Shown here piece by piece: positions 41,104 through 53,151 of a DNA stretch of 64,000 bases. This stretch comes from Excoecaria cochinchinensis (taxonomy: Eukaryota; Streptophyta; Magnoliopsida; Malpighiales; Euphorbiaceae). The stretch covers positions 4,974,001 to 5,038,000 of the forward strand of contig CANTUQ010000159.1 of assembly GCA_947683425.1 (NCBI GenBank), given 5' to 3'. Both the position numbers and the translations under genes were made by a program. The notes under the pieces were generated by a model. That model made no database searches, was not told the DNA's origin, and saw nothing but the letters and a program-made list of their open reading frames with translations. The first letter of the stretch is position 1; every line of letters starts with the position of its first letter.

Positions 41104-41838
41104 GATTAAAATGCAATGCATGCTCGTGCTGATGCAACATAGACAAACACATGCAAGCAGATAGATCTTTCCGACCTTGTATCTCCCACACACGTGGTAA
41201 TGCGGTCTCTTTCCTAGGTGGGCTTGATCCATGGGTTAACGGGGAACCCAATGGACACGTATGGTGCGCGGTGAAAAACCGGCAGCATAACAGCTCCTAT
41301 CTAATGTACATACGTATGGGTGTTTGGCAATTATGTATTTAAACAATTCAACTTAACCAAGATGGGCCCACCAGGGCATGAAAGCCTTTGATGAAGACCA
41401 TTTAATTAAATTGATTTCGTTTAATATATGATGGCCCACATAGCAAGCATAGTATTACGGTACATTTAACCTAGTGGAAGTATCTATTGCCATTACATGA
41501 GCTTTGGACAAGGGAGATGTTACTTTAAGGCTACCCAAGCATGATCCCTGCCGACGGGTCTAGCTCATCACAAGCATAGCGACCGGTCGGGTCGTCATTT
41601 TGATATACCATTGAGGTACGTGGCTTGGGCTGGTGATTATCCTTAACACTTCCCCAAATTGAGTGAAAATGAGGAGGTGCTTCAGGAACGCACCGGGGCT
41701 AAAAGAGGGACCAAACTAGCGTATTCTAAGGCTCTAATGATATGATATGCAATTTTGAGATAAAGCGAATTTATGAATTAAATTTTAACCATAAATGTTA
41801 AGCGAGGTATTTTCAAATTGAAATCTCGAACCATATCG
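41104..41838 (-). other. Tat-2 untranslated leader
   Basis: Between primer site and gag. Long blocks match the leaders of Tat-1 and Tat-3, including the ones around AAGGATAATCACCAGCCCAA, AAAGGCTTTCATGCCCTGG and TTAACCCATGGATCAAGCCC. It ends with a splice-acceptor-like TTTTTGCATTTCAG (41071-41084), which lies just inside the reading frame. A plus-strand open frame of 63 codons (41151-41342) runs antisense through it; see findings. Confidence 0.7.
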
Positions 41839-41856
41839 TCCCCAGTGGAGTCGCCA
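41839..41856 (-). promoter_or_regulatory. Tat-2 primer binding site
   Basis: TGGCGACTCCACTGGGGA on the minus strand, one base after the 5' LTR. It is the form used by Ogre/Tat elements and is thought to pair with a tRNA-Arg. Confidence 0.88.
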
Positions 41857-41857
41857 C

Positions 41858-43411
41858 TGTGACGCGCGCCGGATCCCGAGCGCCGCCCTTTCGGACCGCC
41901 CGCACGTGGGCGATCGGGGCATTTGCGGGTCCATTGACATCTTGCGATAAATCGCAAGTGCGTCTATGTTGAGCAACAAGGAGGTATCATGGAGTCGCCA
42001 CCCAATAGAACATTGGGAAAGTTTCTCTCGCCTCGGAGAGCCTAAGACTTGCGCATTTTATCCATATTGAGCCATGAGGCCTAGGATTAGCGCTAAAGCC
42101 TCGTGACTCAAGAAGTATTTTGGAGGATAACCTCTAACCTCTCGAGCCCAAAGACCAGAGCTGGGTCCGGGATTTCTCATCTATTTCTACCTCGATTAAT
42201 TTATGATCAAATTTTAATTATCATTAATTTGCTCTCTCTCCACACGATACAATTTTAATCTAAAAGCGCATTTATACATGTTAGGAAAACCATAAATTAG
42301 CAAGTAAAACAATGAATTACAATAATACAAGGAGCGGAATACAACTCCCATTTAAAAGTGCAAACATACATAAAACCGGGGAGTTTATTAATTATGAGGA
42401 CTTTGGTCCCCGCATGCACAATTAAAGAAAACATTTTGGATGTGATGATCTTATTCGGGATGAAAACTGGGACATTGGTCCCGTTTTATTATGAAAAATC
42501 CAAGTTAATTTAGTAAAACTATTTTTGTGGTTTTTATTTTGGCGCGCATAAGAAAACATTTTATTCAATGAATATATACAAGGCAATGTAAATAAAATGG
42601 GAATTAAAAATGTATAAAGAAAATACCAAACCCCGCAACTCCTCCCTCAAATTCAGTTTTGAAGAATTGAAGATAGAAGTGTAGAATTCCTTGTCTTCTC
42701 TTGTGAAAATCCTTAGAAAATAGCTTGAAAACTTGAAGAAAAGCTCTTGGAAACAAGTGTGTAAGATGGATTTTTTTCTCTCAACTCAAAGCTCCAAAAT
42801 TCAGTTTTTTTCTCACCAAATGTTCTTGGTTTGTTCTCCTCCTTTTCTGAATTTTTTCTAGTGTTTTAATCATCAAAAACTACCCAAAAACCACCAAAAA
42901 CCGTCCAAAAACGGTTGAAAATCGAGTGGGGGTCGAAAAGTGGGCGAAATGGGCGAAGTGGGGCGATTTCGGCGAGAGATCGTGCGCGTCGCGCACGTTT
43001 CCGCGCGATCTGCGCGGAGTTTCCGCGCACGACGTGCGCGGGGCGAGCGACGCCCTGCGCGTCGCTCGCGCGGAGCGCGCGGAAATTTGCGACGGCCCTT
43101 GGCCGTCGCCTTTTCGTCGCGATTATTTTCCCCCATTTTCCATTTTTCCTACTTTCTTCATTTTTTCATCATTTTTCACCCTTTTTTTTTTTTTTTTTTT
43201 TTATTAAAATACCCTCAACCTAAAACACACTTTTTCTTCTTCAAAATAATTTAAAAAATATTTTTAAAATATTTTTAAAATACCCTTTTTACTCACCGAA
43301 AAGACAAGGAAAATCACTTCTGAACTCCAATCTTTTTGCCTATAAGCCGGCATAGCTAAATTTCATCATCGGGTAATCCTGATCAAGGCTACTCGGGACC
43401 CAGTGTCTACA
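41858..43411 (-). repeat. Tat-2 5' LTR
   Basis: 1,554 bp, nearly identical to the 3' LTR. The CpG-rich palindrome cassette is at 42986-43107 and lacks the 32-base CCGACGCC-AAG-GGCGTCGG unit of the 3' LTR. The T-tract at 43182-43201 also differs in length. Confidence 0.93.
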
Positions 43412-43594
43412 GGTCCTGAGATGGTCCAAAATCACGATTATCTGATGATGAAAATAAAGACCGATTTCTAGGCAAGAAAATAGGGATTGATCGTCTCCCT
43501 GTCAAGTTCTTTTGTTTGTCTCAAAATGCTTTTAAAATTTTATTTATCTATTTATTTAATTATTTTTATTTTTTTGGGTTTGCATACGGAAGGG

Positions 43595-43950
43595 CGCACA
43601 CGCATCGGCTTCTCCGGGGGAGGAATGCACGGGCGGGGAGATCCCCTTGCCGCACGCACGCACGGGGCGCTGAGGGGCATTGCCCTAGCTATACCCTCGC
43701 ACGCGAGGGGCACTGACCCTGCCGTGCATGTGGCGAGGGGGTACTCCCCCTTGCATGCAAGAGGGCCAACCGTGCTGGGGTGGCCTGAGCACGAGAGGCT
43801 AACCCTCACGTGCGGGCAGCTATACGGCAGCCCCTCACGCGAGGGGCCTCTGCTCATGCCCGCCCCGCGGATGAGGCCTTCGCGCCTGGGGCTGCCGCTG
43901 TGCGCGGGAGGCCATGCGACGACCCACGGGCGAGGCCTTCCGTACGTGGG
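43595..43950. repeat. GC-rich palindrome cassette, Tat-3 LTR
   Basis: Inverted repeats include CCCTCGC-AC-GCGAGGG (about 43696), AGGGGG-TACT-CCCCCT (about 43736), TTGCATGCAA (about 43751) and CCCCTC-ACGC-GAGGGG (about 43833). The motif family CCCTCRCGCGAGGG differs from those of the other Tat LTRs. Confidence 0.85.
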
Positions 43951-44729
43951 TCCCTTTCCTTTTTTTTGGTACGGAGAGGAAATAAAAAGTAAGGAAGAAC
44001 TTTTGAAAAGGGGGAGGATTTTGGAGGAATTGAGTTTTTTTGAAAAGAAAAGAAGAGTTTTTTAGAGAGGAAAAACGTGAGTTTTCTTTGAAGGACAAGA
44101 ACCAATTTTCCTAGCAAACAAACACATTTCTTCTTTAATTTTCTTGGCTTTAAAAAATGTTTGTTGAGTTTGGATTAACTTGAGGAAGGAAAAATTAATA
44201 TCCTTAGCTTGGGTTTTCTCATCAAACAAAAAAAAAATTATTTTTAAGTTTGGTGTTCTCGAGTTTTTTGAGACAAAAATTTAAGATTTTCTTAAATCTA
44301 TTTGAGTCTACTTTTGAATCATGACAAGAAGAATAGATTGAGACATCTTCCTTCCATATTATCTACTCTGAGCGTAAAGATTCTTGTATCCATTTTATTA
44401 TCTTGTTTTATTTTATTTTATTTATTTTGTTTTATTTTTCTTGCACTAATAAATACATGAATAATGATTTGATGAATATGTGTTTTTGAAGTTAAGATTT
44501 ATTCTCTTAGCATGATTTTTCAATGTTTGTTTTGTTTTTAGTTTGAAAATGGATAAATGCATATGACTTAGGTGTGAAAAATCAGATTTATTGTTTTGTG
44601 TTTTTGGTATGATTTTTTGTAATAATCTTTTCTTTTTTATGTTTAAATTTTATTATTTTATATTGCATATTTGTGTGTTTTCCCCATTCATCTTGTTTAT
44701 TTATTTAATTTTATTGGCTTATTATTGTC

Positions 44730-44730
<1 letters not shown>

Positions 44731-44800
<70 letters not shown>
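44731..44800. repeat. TTA trinucleotide run
   Basis: About 23 uninterrupted TTA units inside the Tat-3 LTR; the composite Tat LTR has AAT runs on the opposite strand. Confidence 0.95.
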
Positions 44801-46066
44801 GCATTATATTTTTATGGTGCTATTGTATGGCTTAGTTATTATTTTTATTATTATCATACTTTTGCATGATTTCTAATTATCTTTATGTGTGTTCTATACA
44901 TGTATTAAATTAATGTGTTTAATTTAACTTATTTTATTTTCGACTTGTGTGTTAATTTTATTTTATATTTCTCATATTCTCGTTTAATTTAGTTGATTTT
45001 AGAATTATTGCTAATATTTCTTATTGTTGTTTTTTTATTGGGGGTTTAAAATGTCATGTTGCTTATTTGAGCGTTTTCGTGACCAAATGGAGGGGTCACA
45101 ACGCGTAGGAGACTACGTCATTTTCGTGAGATCTTACGTATCGCTTGTTTGAATGATTGCATTTGTATGAATAAAATAATTTTATTTTATGCGCGTGTTA
45201 AATAAAAAATCACAAAAATATTTTTATGACAAAATCAGGAGTTTGATTAATAAATTAGGACCAATATCCTTGATTTAAACCAAGGAATGCAAAATATCAC
45301 GAATCAAAATGAAGAGTTAAACTTTCTCAAATGGGAGCAATTTGTCTCGATTTTCAAGCAAATAGCCGAAATAACTCTTTGATCCCGTTTTAAGTGAGCA
45401 TGAAAGAACCAACGTTCCTAAATCGAATTAACATCCCAATTTATGTATGCGACCCTTTTGATTTATTTTGCTTAATTGTTTAGCTTTATATTTACATATC
45501 CTATGGGCTCTTGTAATTAATTATTTTTGGGGCAATTTAGTTTTTTATTTGGGGAATGTATGCTGTCCCAATCTTGTTTAGCTTTTTTTTTTCATTTGTG
45601 CGATTGTATTTGTCCCTATTTCTATTTTGTAATAATGTGGCTTTGTGTATTTACCGCTTTATTTACTGCTTTATTTATAACTTTTATTTACCGCTTTCTC
45701 GATGCTTGAAGTGCGCTTTTAATAAATTGCATTAATCGTGTGAGATGAGAGATGGAATTTTCTAATCTAAAAACTCATTTATAATTAATCAAGGCATAAA
45801 TAAGAGTGGAGTTCCAAACTACTCTCTGGTTTAGACCATTGAGGTTAAACGAACTTTCCCAATTTCTCGTAAAATGGGTGGCAACTCCAAAATACCATAA
45901 AGGTACCCAAAGGTTTCATGAGATTAGATAAACTTTCCTAAGGTTATATTGGGTGGGGATTCCAAAATGTCTCATATTACCCAAGATCAAATAACGTGAA
46001 CCATCCCTATGCCCTAAAAGCGGGCCTTTCGAAAAGTGGAGCCCTCCGGTTCGGCGCGTGTCACAG

Positions 46067-46084
46067 TGGCGACTCCACTGGGGA
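46067..46084 (+). promoter_or_regulatory. Tat-3 primer binding site
   Basis: TGGCGACTCCACTGGGGA, identical to that of Tat-2, one base after the LTR end. Confidence 0.88.
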
Positions 46085-46990
46085 CTTTGTGACTTTGCTC
46101 TGAAAGTGTCTTAGTTAAAATGTATAATTGAGTTTTTAAAACTAAAATTCCATCTCCTTTCTAAAATTGCATTGCATCATGCTAGAGCCTTAGAATTATG
46201 TTAGTTTAGACCCTTATTTTACCCCGGTGCATTCCTGAAGCACGACCCTAGGTTCACTCAATGTGGGGAAGTGTTAAGGATAATCACTTGCCCAAGCCTG
46301 GTACCTTTTGGTATATTAAATGGAGACCCGATTGGTCATTATGCTCGTGATGAGCTAGACCCATTGGCAGGGACCATGCTTGGGTAGCCCTAAAGTAACA
46401 TCACCTGAACCAAAGCTCATGTAATGCTAATAGATACTCCCCCTATGTAAGATGAACCATAATACAATGCTTGTCATGTGGGTCGTCATGCATTAAACAA
46501 AGTCAAACGAATTAAGTGCTCTTCTATCAAAGGCTTTCATGCCCCTGTGGGTCCACCTTAATTTAGTTGAAGTGTCAAAATACATAATGGTCGAAACTCA
46601 TACATATGCACATTCTAAGAGACGTTGTGCTACCAGTTTCTCGCCATGCACTATGCTCATTCCTCGGGTCCCATGGATTAAGCCCACCTAGGAAGAGAAC
46701 AATTGACCTCGTTTGCAAGAGTTAAAATGTTGGAAGGATCTACTTGCTTGTATGTGGTTGAGAAATGCTGTACGACTCATGATCTTGCATCGTATATGCC
46801 ATTCATGCATCATTCTGATAAGGTGAGCTAGGAGGCCATCATAGATTCGTCCGAGTGGTCTAGGGATCATAGTGGACGGCTGATCAGAAATTTTATCTCT
46901 GAGTTGCTAGGAAGGGTATCAGGTTGGGGTTCAGATTAATTTTCAGAGGGCAGTGAGACTTTGTCTTTAGACTTTTCAGTAAGATTTAGT
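46085..46990 (+). other. Tat-3 untranslated leader and gag upstream region
   Basis: This aligns with the Tat-1 and Tat-2 leaders in the same order. From ATGCATCAT at about 46805 the gag upstream frame can be followed (AIIDSSEWSRDHSGRL), but with stops. Confidence 0.65.
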
Positions 46991-47184
46991 ATGGCTGATC
47001 ATTCAAGAGAGTCTGATGCGACCCGTACATTAATTGCTGAGGAAGTGAGTAAGAGATTGGAGGAGTTCGAAAATAGGATGACGACAATGATGGGGAATTT
47101 GACTGCCATAATGGCATAGCTCACCGGGCAGCTACCAGTTGCTCCTATAGTAGGACAAGAGAGGCAAGATCCAATTAGAGAGGA
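46991..47184 (+). pseudogene. gag: Tat-3 gag, first fragment
   Basis: This reads MADHSRESDATRTLIAEEVS from 46991 and corresponds to Tat-2 gag from its second candidate start (numbered residue 106 onward). A TAG at about 47117 lies where related copies have an open codon. It breaks off at 47184 where solo LTR-B is inserted; the next codons continue at 55538. Confidence 0.8.
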
Positions 47185-48168
47185 TGTAACATCCTAAATC
47201 GGGTCTAGTTGGAAATTGCATGTTAATTGGATAATTAAGGGCATTTTTGTAATTGTGCAAGTGGAATTAGAAGTTATTGTTGAGGACCAAATTGAAAGGA
47301 AATTTAAAGTTAAAAAAAGAAATATTTTATTTAGTGAGCATTAGGTATTTGTCAAGGATCCAAGTGAGATGTACCAAGGACTAAAGGGATATAATGCAAA
47401 GATTTTTATTTTGAGCCAATAGGAAGTTGACACCTAGCAAGAGTTGGTGTGGGCATTAAATGAGAACGAAAGAAAAAGGAAAAGGAAAGAGAGAGAAAGA
47501 AGAAAATTCTGCTTTCCCGTTCTCCTCTCTCTCTCGACTTTTCTTCCTCTTTTCTTCTTCATTTTCTACCTTGCCTCCTTATTCTTCTTGGCTGGAGATT
47601 TTGCAAGATTGTGGGTGTTTTTGGTAGAGTTTGGGAGCTAAATTGAAAAGGTAAGTGTTTGGTTTTAGTTGCCTGTATTCTAGTCTTCTTCTCCTCTTTG
47701 AGTTGCTTGAGACTTTGGGAATTTAGGGTTTTGGTTAAGTGAATTTTTGGGTTATTTGTACAAGAATCTGGTGGCAAGAAGAAGAGTAAGGGCAAGGAAA
47801 AGGTTCAAGCTTGAAGAAGAGCCCCGTTTTGAGCTTCAAGAGGTTTGGGAGTTTGCTTTTGGTTGTGTTTAGTTTGGGAGTTGTTTGCTCATCTTCTCTT
47901 TTCAAAACATGTGTGTGTCTTGTGTTTTAATTTTCGGAATCTTGAGCATGTTATATGTGTATATGCATGTGTTAGTTTAGGATGAGAATGAAATGGTATA
48001 AAATACTAGTGTATGATTATTGTGCAAATTATGGTTATATGATCATAATCATGTTTGGAATGCATTTGAGTGATGAGGTAAGTGTTATTACATGATTGAG
48101 TGGTTTTGAATTGATTTTGGAAGCTATAATTTTTTCGGCAAATTTTCGGAGATCTAGAAAATGTGATC

Positions 48169-48411
48169 CTGTCGCGATCGCGATAGAGCCGGATTTCCTC
48201 AGCATCTCTCGGATGCCTTGCACGAATCGTGAAGGGGGATTGCTTTGATCCGAGCCGTGAAGGCTAGCATGATTTTGGCTGTCAAGGTTGAGCACGAGTC
48301 GTTCACATGAGCACGAGTCGTGCACATGAGCACGAGTCGTGATACCCTCCTTGCTTGTGGCGCAATTCTTGCTTCTATCGCGAGCGTGACCCCATGTCGT
48401 GATTGCGATAG
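48169..48411. repeat. Mixed palindrome cassette in LTR-B
   Basis: Two motif types sit side by side: CTGTCGCGATCGCGATAG (48169-48186) and an inverted pair at 48375-48411, both of the LTR-E type; and three 19-base tandem units with GCACGAGTCGTGC (48292, 48311, 48330), which is the LTR-D type. Confidence 0.85.
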
Positions 48412-48691
48412 AGACTCCTTTCTGGCTGCCCTGTTTTTCAAAAATGATTTTCATCTCTCACTTTGCATGGGTTCTCCTTAGTGCATGGCACATGTTTTTG
48501 CTCATATCTTGTTAATATTATTGTTTTAGAATTGTGTATATAATTAAGACATGATAGTGTTTTGCTTCTTGATTCTGATATGCATAAGTAAGTGCTTATT
48601 GCTATGTTAGTGTTTTGACTTTTAGTTTAGATTGTCAAGTGTTTTGTTTTAAGTGAGTGAGTTGAGCCTGAAATGTCATAGTAGTGGATAG

Positions 48692-48705
48692 ATAAGCATG
48701 CTTAT
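48692..48705. repeat. ATAAGCATGCTTAT palindrome
   Basis: A perfect 14-base palindrome at the site where Tekay-A and LTR-D have TTAGGCATGCCTAA. The Tat solo LTR inserted 9 bases further on. Confidence 0.85.
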
Positions 48706-49698
48706 AAAGGGATTGTGACGCGCGCCGGATCCCCGCGGCCGCCCGCTCGAGGCGCGATCGGGGCATTTGTGGGTCCGTTGGCAGCTTGCGATAAATCGCA
48801 AGTGCGTCTATGTTGGGCAACAAGGAGGTTTCATGGAGTCGCCACCCAATAGAACATTGGGAAAGTTTCTCTCGCCTCGGAGAGCCTAAGACTGCGCTTT
48901 GTATCCATTTTGGGCCAGCCAGAGGGGTCTTGGAAGGTGAACTTCTCACCCTAAAGAACCTAGGATTAGCGCTAGAGTTTCGTGTTACAAAAAGGTGTCT
49001 TGGAGGGTGAACCTCTAGCCTGTTTGAGCCCAAAGACCAGAGCTGGGTCTGGGATTTCTCATCTATTTCTACCTTGATTATTTTATGATCAAATTTTAAT
49101 ATCATTGACTCGCTCTCTCTCCACACGATGCAATTAATTAAATGAGCATTTATTCACATTCGGAAAGCAGTAAATGAGCAAATAGATAATGAAAGCCATA
49201 GATTACAATAATACAAGGAGTGGAATACAACTCCCTTTTGTAAATGTGCGGATCATGCACAAATCGGGGCATTGCTTGTTTTGAGGACTTTGGTCCTCGC
49301 ATGCATCGTTATTAAAAATGGAATATTTTATTTATGATGATCTTTATTGGATAAATATAGGGCATTGGACCCTTTTTTGCATTTTATACAAATTTCATTT
49401 TATTTGAGTATAAAGCCGTTGAGTCATTTCTATACATTGACGGGATATGAAGAGAGTTTTGTCCATATACATGAAATAATCAATGAACAATAAAAAAGTA
49501 ATCAAGAGAGTTAGGGAACTAAACCGGACGAAATCCTCTGAATATGGTAGACAGCCGCTCAAGCTCGGGATTATCCAAGAGAATCAATATACACTCATAG
49601 AAGGTTAAAAGATGTTAATATACATGAAATTAACATATAGGAAGTCAAGAAAAACTTGAAAGAGATAAAAAACGATTAAAAAGATGGAGACAGGACCC

Positions 49699-50575
49699 AC
49701 CGACGGCCTTCCTTAGCTGACCGACGGGCGTCGGTTAAGGTAACCGAGATGTCCGTTTGTCACTCAAGGAGAGGTGCCTGCAGATGGGTGACCGACGGGC
49801 GTCGGTGATAAAGATGACCCGTCGGTCACCACTGTCTCCGAAAAAACAGAACAGAGAAAAAAAAGCCTTTTCAAAGTCAAAAAGTGGGTTTTATCCAAAA
49901 GAAGATGAGAGAGTCAAAGTTCAAAGAAAATAATAAAAAATATTTAAAAAATTATACAAAGAAAATAATGACCATGAGATGAAATGGAGAAGGAATCCGG
50001 AATATTTACCCTCAGATAATCGCTTTGGGTGGGATCTTTTGTGTTGATTAGAGCTCCGCGCGTTCCCCGAGAAGCAAAAGACGAAGGATTCAAAGAAAGA
50101 AAATGAACTATTTCTTCTTCAAATCCCTCAAAAGATCGATTTTGGAGTCAAAATCTAAGGAAAACTAATTAGTTTTAGTTCCTTTTGATTGATTTGCTCC
50201 TTGATTAAATAAATTTACTTTGTAAAGGTGTTTTGTTGGAAGAGAGAGAAAATTTGCTTGAAATTGGGCAGAGTTTCCTCCTTTGAAAATTTTTCCAACC
50301 CTTTTCAAGTGAAAATCCGGAGCTTATATAGCCAGACACGACTGACGGGCGTCGGTGCATAGGGGCGGGCGTCGAAAGAATCCTTCTGACACAAGGATTC
50401 CTCCAACGGCCCTGCCACATCCACCGACGGGCGTCGGAGCGGTTGCGGGCTTCGGGAAATCAGGTGGCATTCTGACAGGGGCGGTGACTTTCCGACGGGC
50501 GTCGAAAAATACCACAAGCCGTCGGTGACTCGGAGCGACGGGCCACCTCACAGACGGGCTGGCCGTCTGTGGAGG
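49699..50575. repeat. ACCGACGGGCGTCGGT palindrome clusters
   Basis: Copies at about 49720, 49801 and 49826 in one cluster, and at about 50343, 50422, 50492 and 50518 with further CGACGGGC / GCCCGTC partial units to 50570 in another. Arms are ACCGACG and CGTCGGT around GG. The two clusters lie on either side of the TATA-like box. Confidence 0.88.
50324..50331 (-). promoter_or_regulatory. TATA-like box of the solo Tat LTR
   Basis: GGCTATATAAGC on the minus strand, about 435 bases into the LTR. Confidence 0.6.
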
Positions 50576-51250
50576 ACAAAATTCCTTTTGACTCGAAAAA
50601 ACCTCTGTTTTTCTCTCCCTCTACCCAGGAATAGTAAAAAGCCTCATTTCTCATGGAACGCGGGACTAAAACCTCCAAATCCGGCCCCTCATATAGGCTC
50701 GGACATTGATTTTATCATAAGGTAACCTCTGATCCGGACCGCTCCGGGACACGGTGCTTACAGGGATATAAGAGTGCAGCTGCCTATGTTGGCCCCATTT
50801 GGGTCTTACGGTCAACCTCCGTTATGGTCTTTCTGATAAAATGTTTTGAGACTCCAGTCTCCCTTGCTACCTTCAGGTATGAAATGTTTTTGAGGCTTTG
50901 GTCTCCAGCGTGTGATTGAGGCTCCGGTCTCTCACATATGATACTGTTTGCAGTATCCCGCATCCTGTAGTGTACCTATATCCACAGCTGGTGAATTTCA
51001 GGCTATTGTGTTTGAAGTTTTGGTACTCCTGTTCAATACAGTGTTTGTATTTCATGAGTGATTTTTATTGATGTTCATTTATCTAAGAATGTGGTGAGTG
51101 AGTTGCTAATTTACTGATTTAGTGACTATGCATATGATACCTCGTGTTTTGTTGTGGTAAGAATTTCTGTATGTGCATGCATTTGTATTTGCATGACTTA
51201 TTATATTCCTGTACTGTGTATCGTGTTCTTTTGTCTTTGTTCCTCCCCAC

Positions 51251-51266
51251 TAAGCGTTATCGCTTA
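51251..51266 (+). repeat. Conserved LTR hairpin TAAGCG-TTAT-CGCTTA
   Basis: A perfect copy in solo LTR-B, in the same CCCCAC...GCACGGG context as at 19441. Confidence 0.8.
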
Positions 51267-53137
51267 GCACGGGTGTTTTCTCGTGTAGGTGGCAGGTCCG
51301 GTTCGATTTGTGTCACGCATCTGCAGGTCGGCCACTAGGAGTTAGAGTTATTATTTTTGTATATCATTTTTTTGTCATGTAATTATGTAATTATTTTGTA
51401 AGTAAGGATCTTTATGTAATTATATATATATATATGTATGTATTCATCTTATGTTTATATATGATTTAATTTATATCCGCTTTAGTGCTTCTGTAACACC
51501 CCCATCGCCACCCCCGTTGGAAGGGCGCCGACGGGCGCGCTACCCGACGCTCACTCACACAGATATGCACATGCACAATGCGGAAGCATACATTCATACA
51601 TAACATACATACAAAAATACGGGTTAATTAAAAACTTTAAAGGAATAACAGTTGAACATACATTCACTCCCATACAATCATAAAAACACTCGGCGGAAGC
51701 AGTAAGCGAAAGATAAAACAAAGGAAACTTAACATAAAAACATACTAACGATTACATTCCCAAAAGAAATCTCAAGATTCTTACATATAATATTACATAC
51801 ACAATACTACCGAAATACAAAAGGAAATTAAAGTACAGAAGCTGAACAAAATACAAAACTTCTAACTTCAACGTGGCCGACCTTGCAGATGCACGACTCG
51901 AACAGAACCAAACCTGCCACCTGCAAGGAAAGGAAATCCATGCTAAGCGATAAACGATTAGTGGGGAGAACACACAAAAGTATGGACGGCCATTCACAAT
52001 GGTCGCCAAGACATAACACATTCACGATGACAAATGCAGCATTAAGAATACATATATAATCAGGCTTGCATAGTAAGGCATTAATTCAAAAACTCATAAT
52101 CATAACCATATGCTTATATCAAGAATAGGCCAAAACAGACATAATACAATACACGATACAAGTATCATCATGCAGAACTACATACTATATCACATGCATA
52201 AACCTACAATGGTATCAAAAATCAGTACCTTACCGGGCAGAGTCACATGAGATGAACACATGCAATTGTCATAACCAAGGACCCATGCATAAACTGACAA
52301 CCCAATCAAATGCGATACAATTACCATATGATAACGTACCCAACTATCATGGTAAGAATACAAGCTATCTAACATACTTTGATATGCCATACACACACTA
52401 GCCAAAAATCCAAGAGATGACATCCAAAGCACCACATAACCGCTGCATAACTCTAATATATAAATATCATGCCAAAAACACTCTAATAGCGGAAACCGAA
52501 GACATAATCACATAACATCACATTCATATCAACACCATGCAGAAAGTACAGTTAAATCTTACATGTTTACAGCCACAACTGCTACGGTTCACATGCTTAT
52601 ACATAACAAAACCATGCTTGAGTCACATACATAAATACATTAGTCGAATCACATTCAAAGCATTCTGAAACTTATAACACAACCCATGACAAATGCGGAT
52701 AATAGTGATAGATATCCAATCATGCTTACTATATTAAGACATACATTCCGAAGCTCAAATCCACATTCATATACTTATAAACTGATTTCCCAAATCATTA
52801 TCGTGCTCATTCGGATATCACATTCTTATAGTTATTTCAAAGTAAAACAAAACAAAACAACAAGGCACCTGCTGACTCACAATAGTGGATAACGAGTGTA
52901 CGCATGGCGGTACCTTACGGGTACGAATCGACGTATGGCGGTACCTTACGGGTACGAATCGAAAACCATTTTATTTTGTCACAATAAAAACATTTCACTG
53001 AAGGGGGATCTTAAACAAGATCCAAACACATTAAAAAGGATCGCGATGATCCGCACATATAAAGGGTTCGCGAGGAACCAAACGGGGGACCTGATCAGGG
53101 TCCAAACGTCCAAAGGGCTGAAGCTAACTGAACTCTA

Positions 53138-53151
53138 TTAGGCATGCCTAA
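53138..53151. repeat. TTAGGCATGCCTAA palindrome in LTR-D
   Basis: A perfect copy, with the flanks CTATCCACTTA on the plus strand equivalent to TAAGTGGATAG in Tekay-A. Confidence 0.85.

Larger units (their letters stand above)
30949..43411 (-). mobile_element. Tat-2, full-length Tat/Ogre retrotransposon
   Basis: A complete 12,463-bp minus-strand element flanked by GGTCC (30944-30948 and 43412-43416). Order on the minus strand: 5' LTR (43411-41858), primer site, leader, gag-protease, G-patch segment, pol (RT, RNase H, archaeal-type RNase H, integrase), 3' UTR with a tandem array, polypurine tract and 3' LTR (32534-30949). The LTRs differ at about ten positions, mostly transitions, plus one 32-base indel and a T-tract change, so it is the youngest insertion of this size in the window. 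The second RNase H and primer site place it in the Tat lineage. Confidence 0.93.
43412..46065 (+). repeat. Tat-3 5' LTR, main part
   Basis: This continues the LTR begun at 30937-30948. GGTCCTGAGATGGTCC at its start and GCGCGTGTCACA at its end match Tat LTR termini. It contains a large CpG-rich palindrome cassette (43595-43950), a TTA run (44731-44800) and a U5 block (45730-46060) matching Tat-1 3150-3636. A 192-codon open frame over the GC-rich part is not a gene: its composition and position mirror the cassettes of other LTRs. Confidence 0.8.
48714..50762 (-). mobile_element. Solo Tat LTR, TSD GGGAT
   Basis: 2,049 bp, from TGTAAGCACCGTGTCCC (50762) to GGCGCGCGTCACA (48714) on the minus strand, with exact GGGAT copies at 48709-48713 and 50763-50767. 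Its U5 end matches the Tat-2 LTR (GCGATAAATCGCAAGTGCG, CGCCACCCAATAGAACATTG). A TATA-like box is at 50324-50331. It has two clusters of ACCGACGGGCGTCGGT palindromes. No internal region remains. Confidence 0.92.

Noticed and set aside
43487..44117. A 192-codon frame and antisense partners in the Tat-3 LTR
   Set aside because: They fall on the GC-rich palindrome cassette, where stops are rare; similar frames occur over cassettes at 32006-32377 and 42873-43254.
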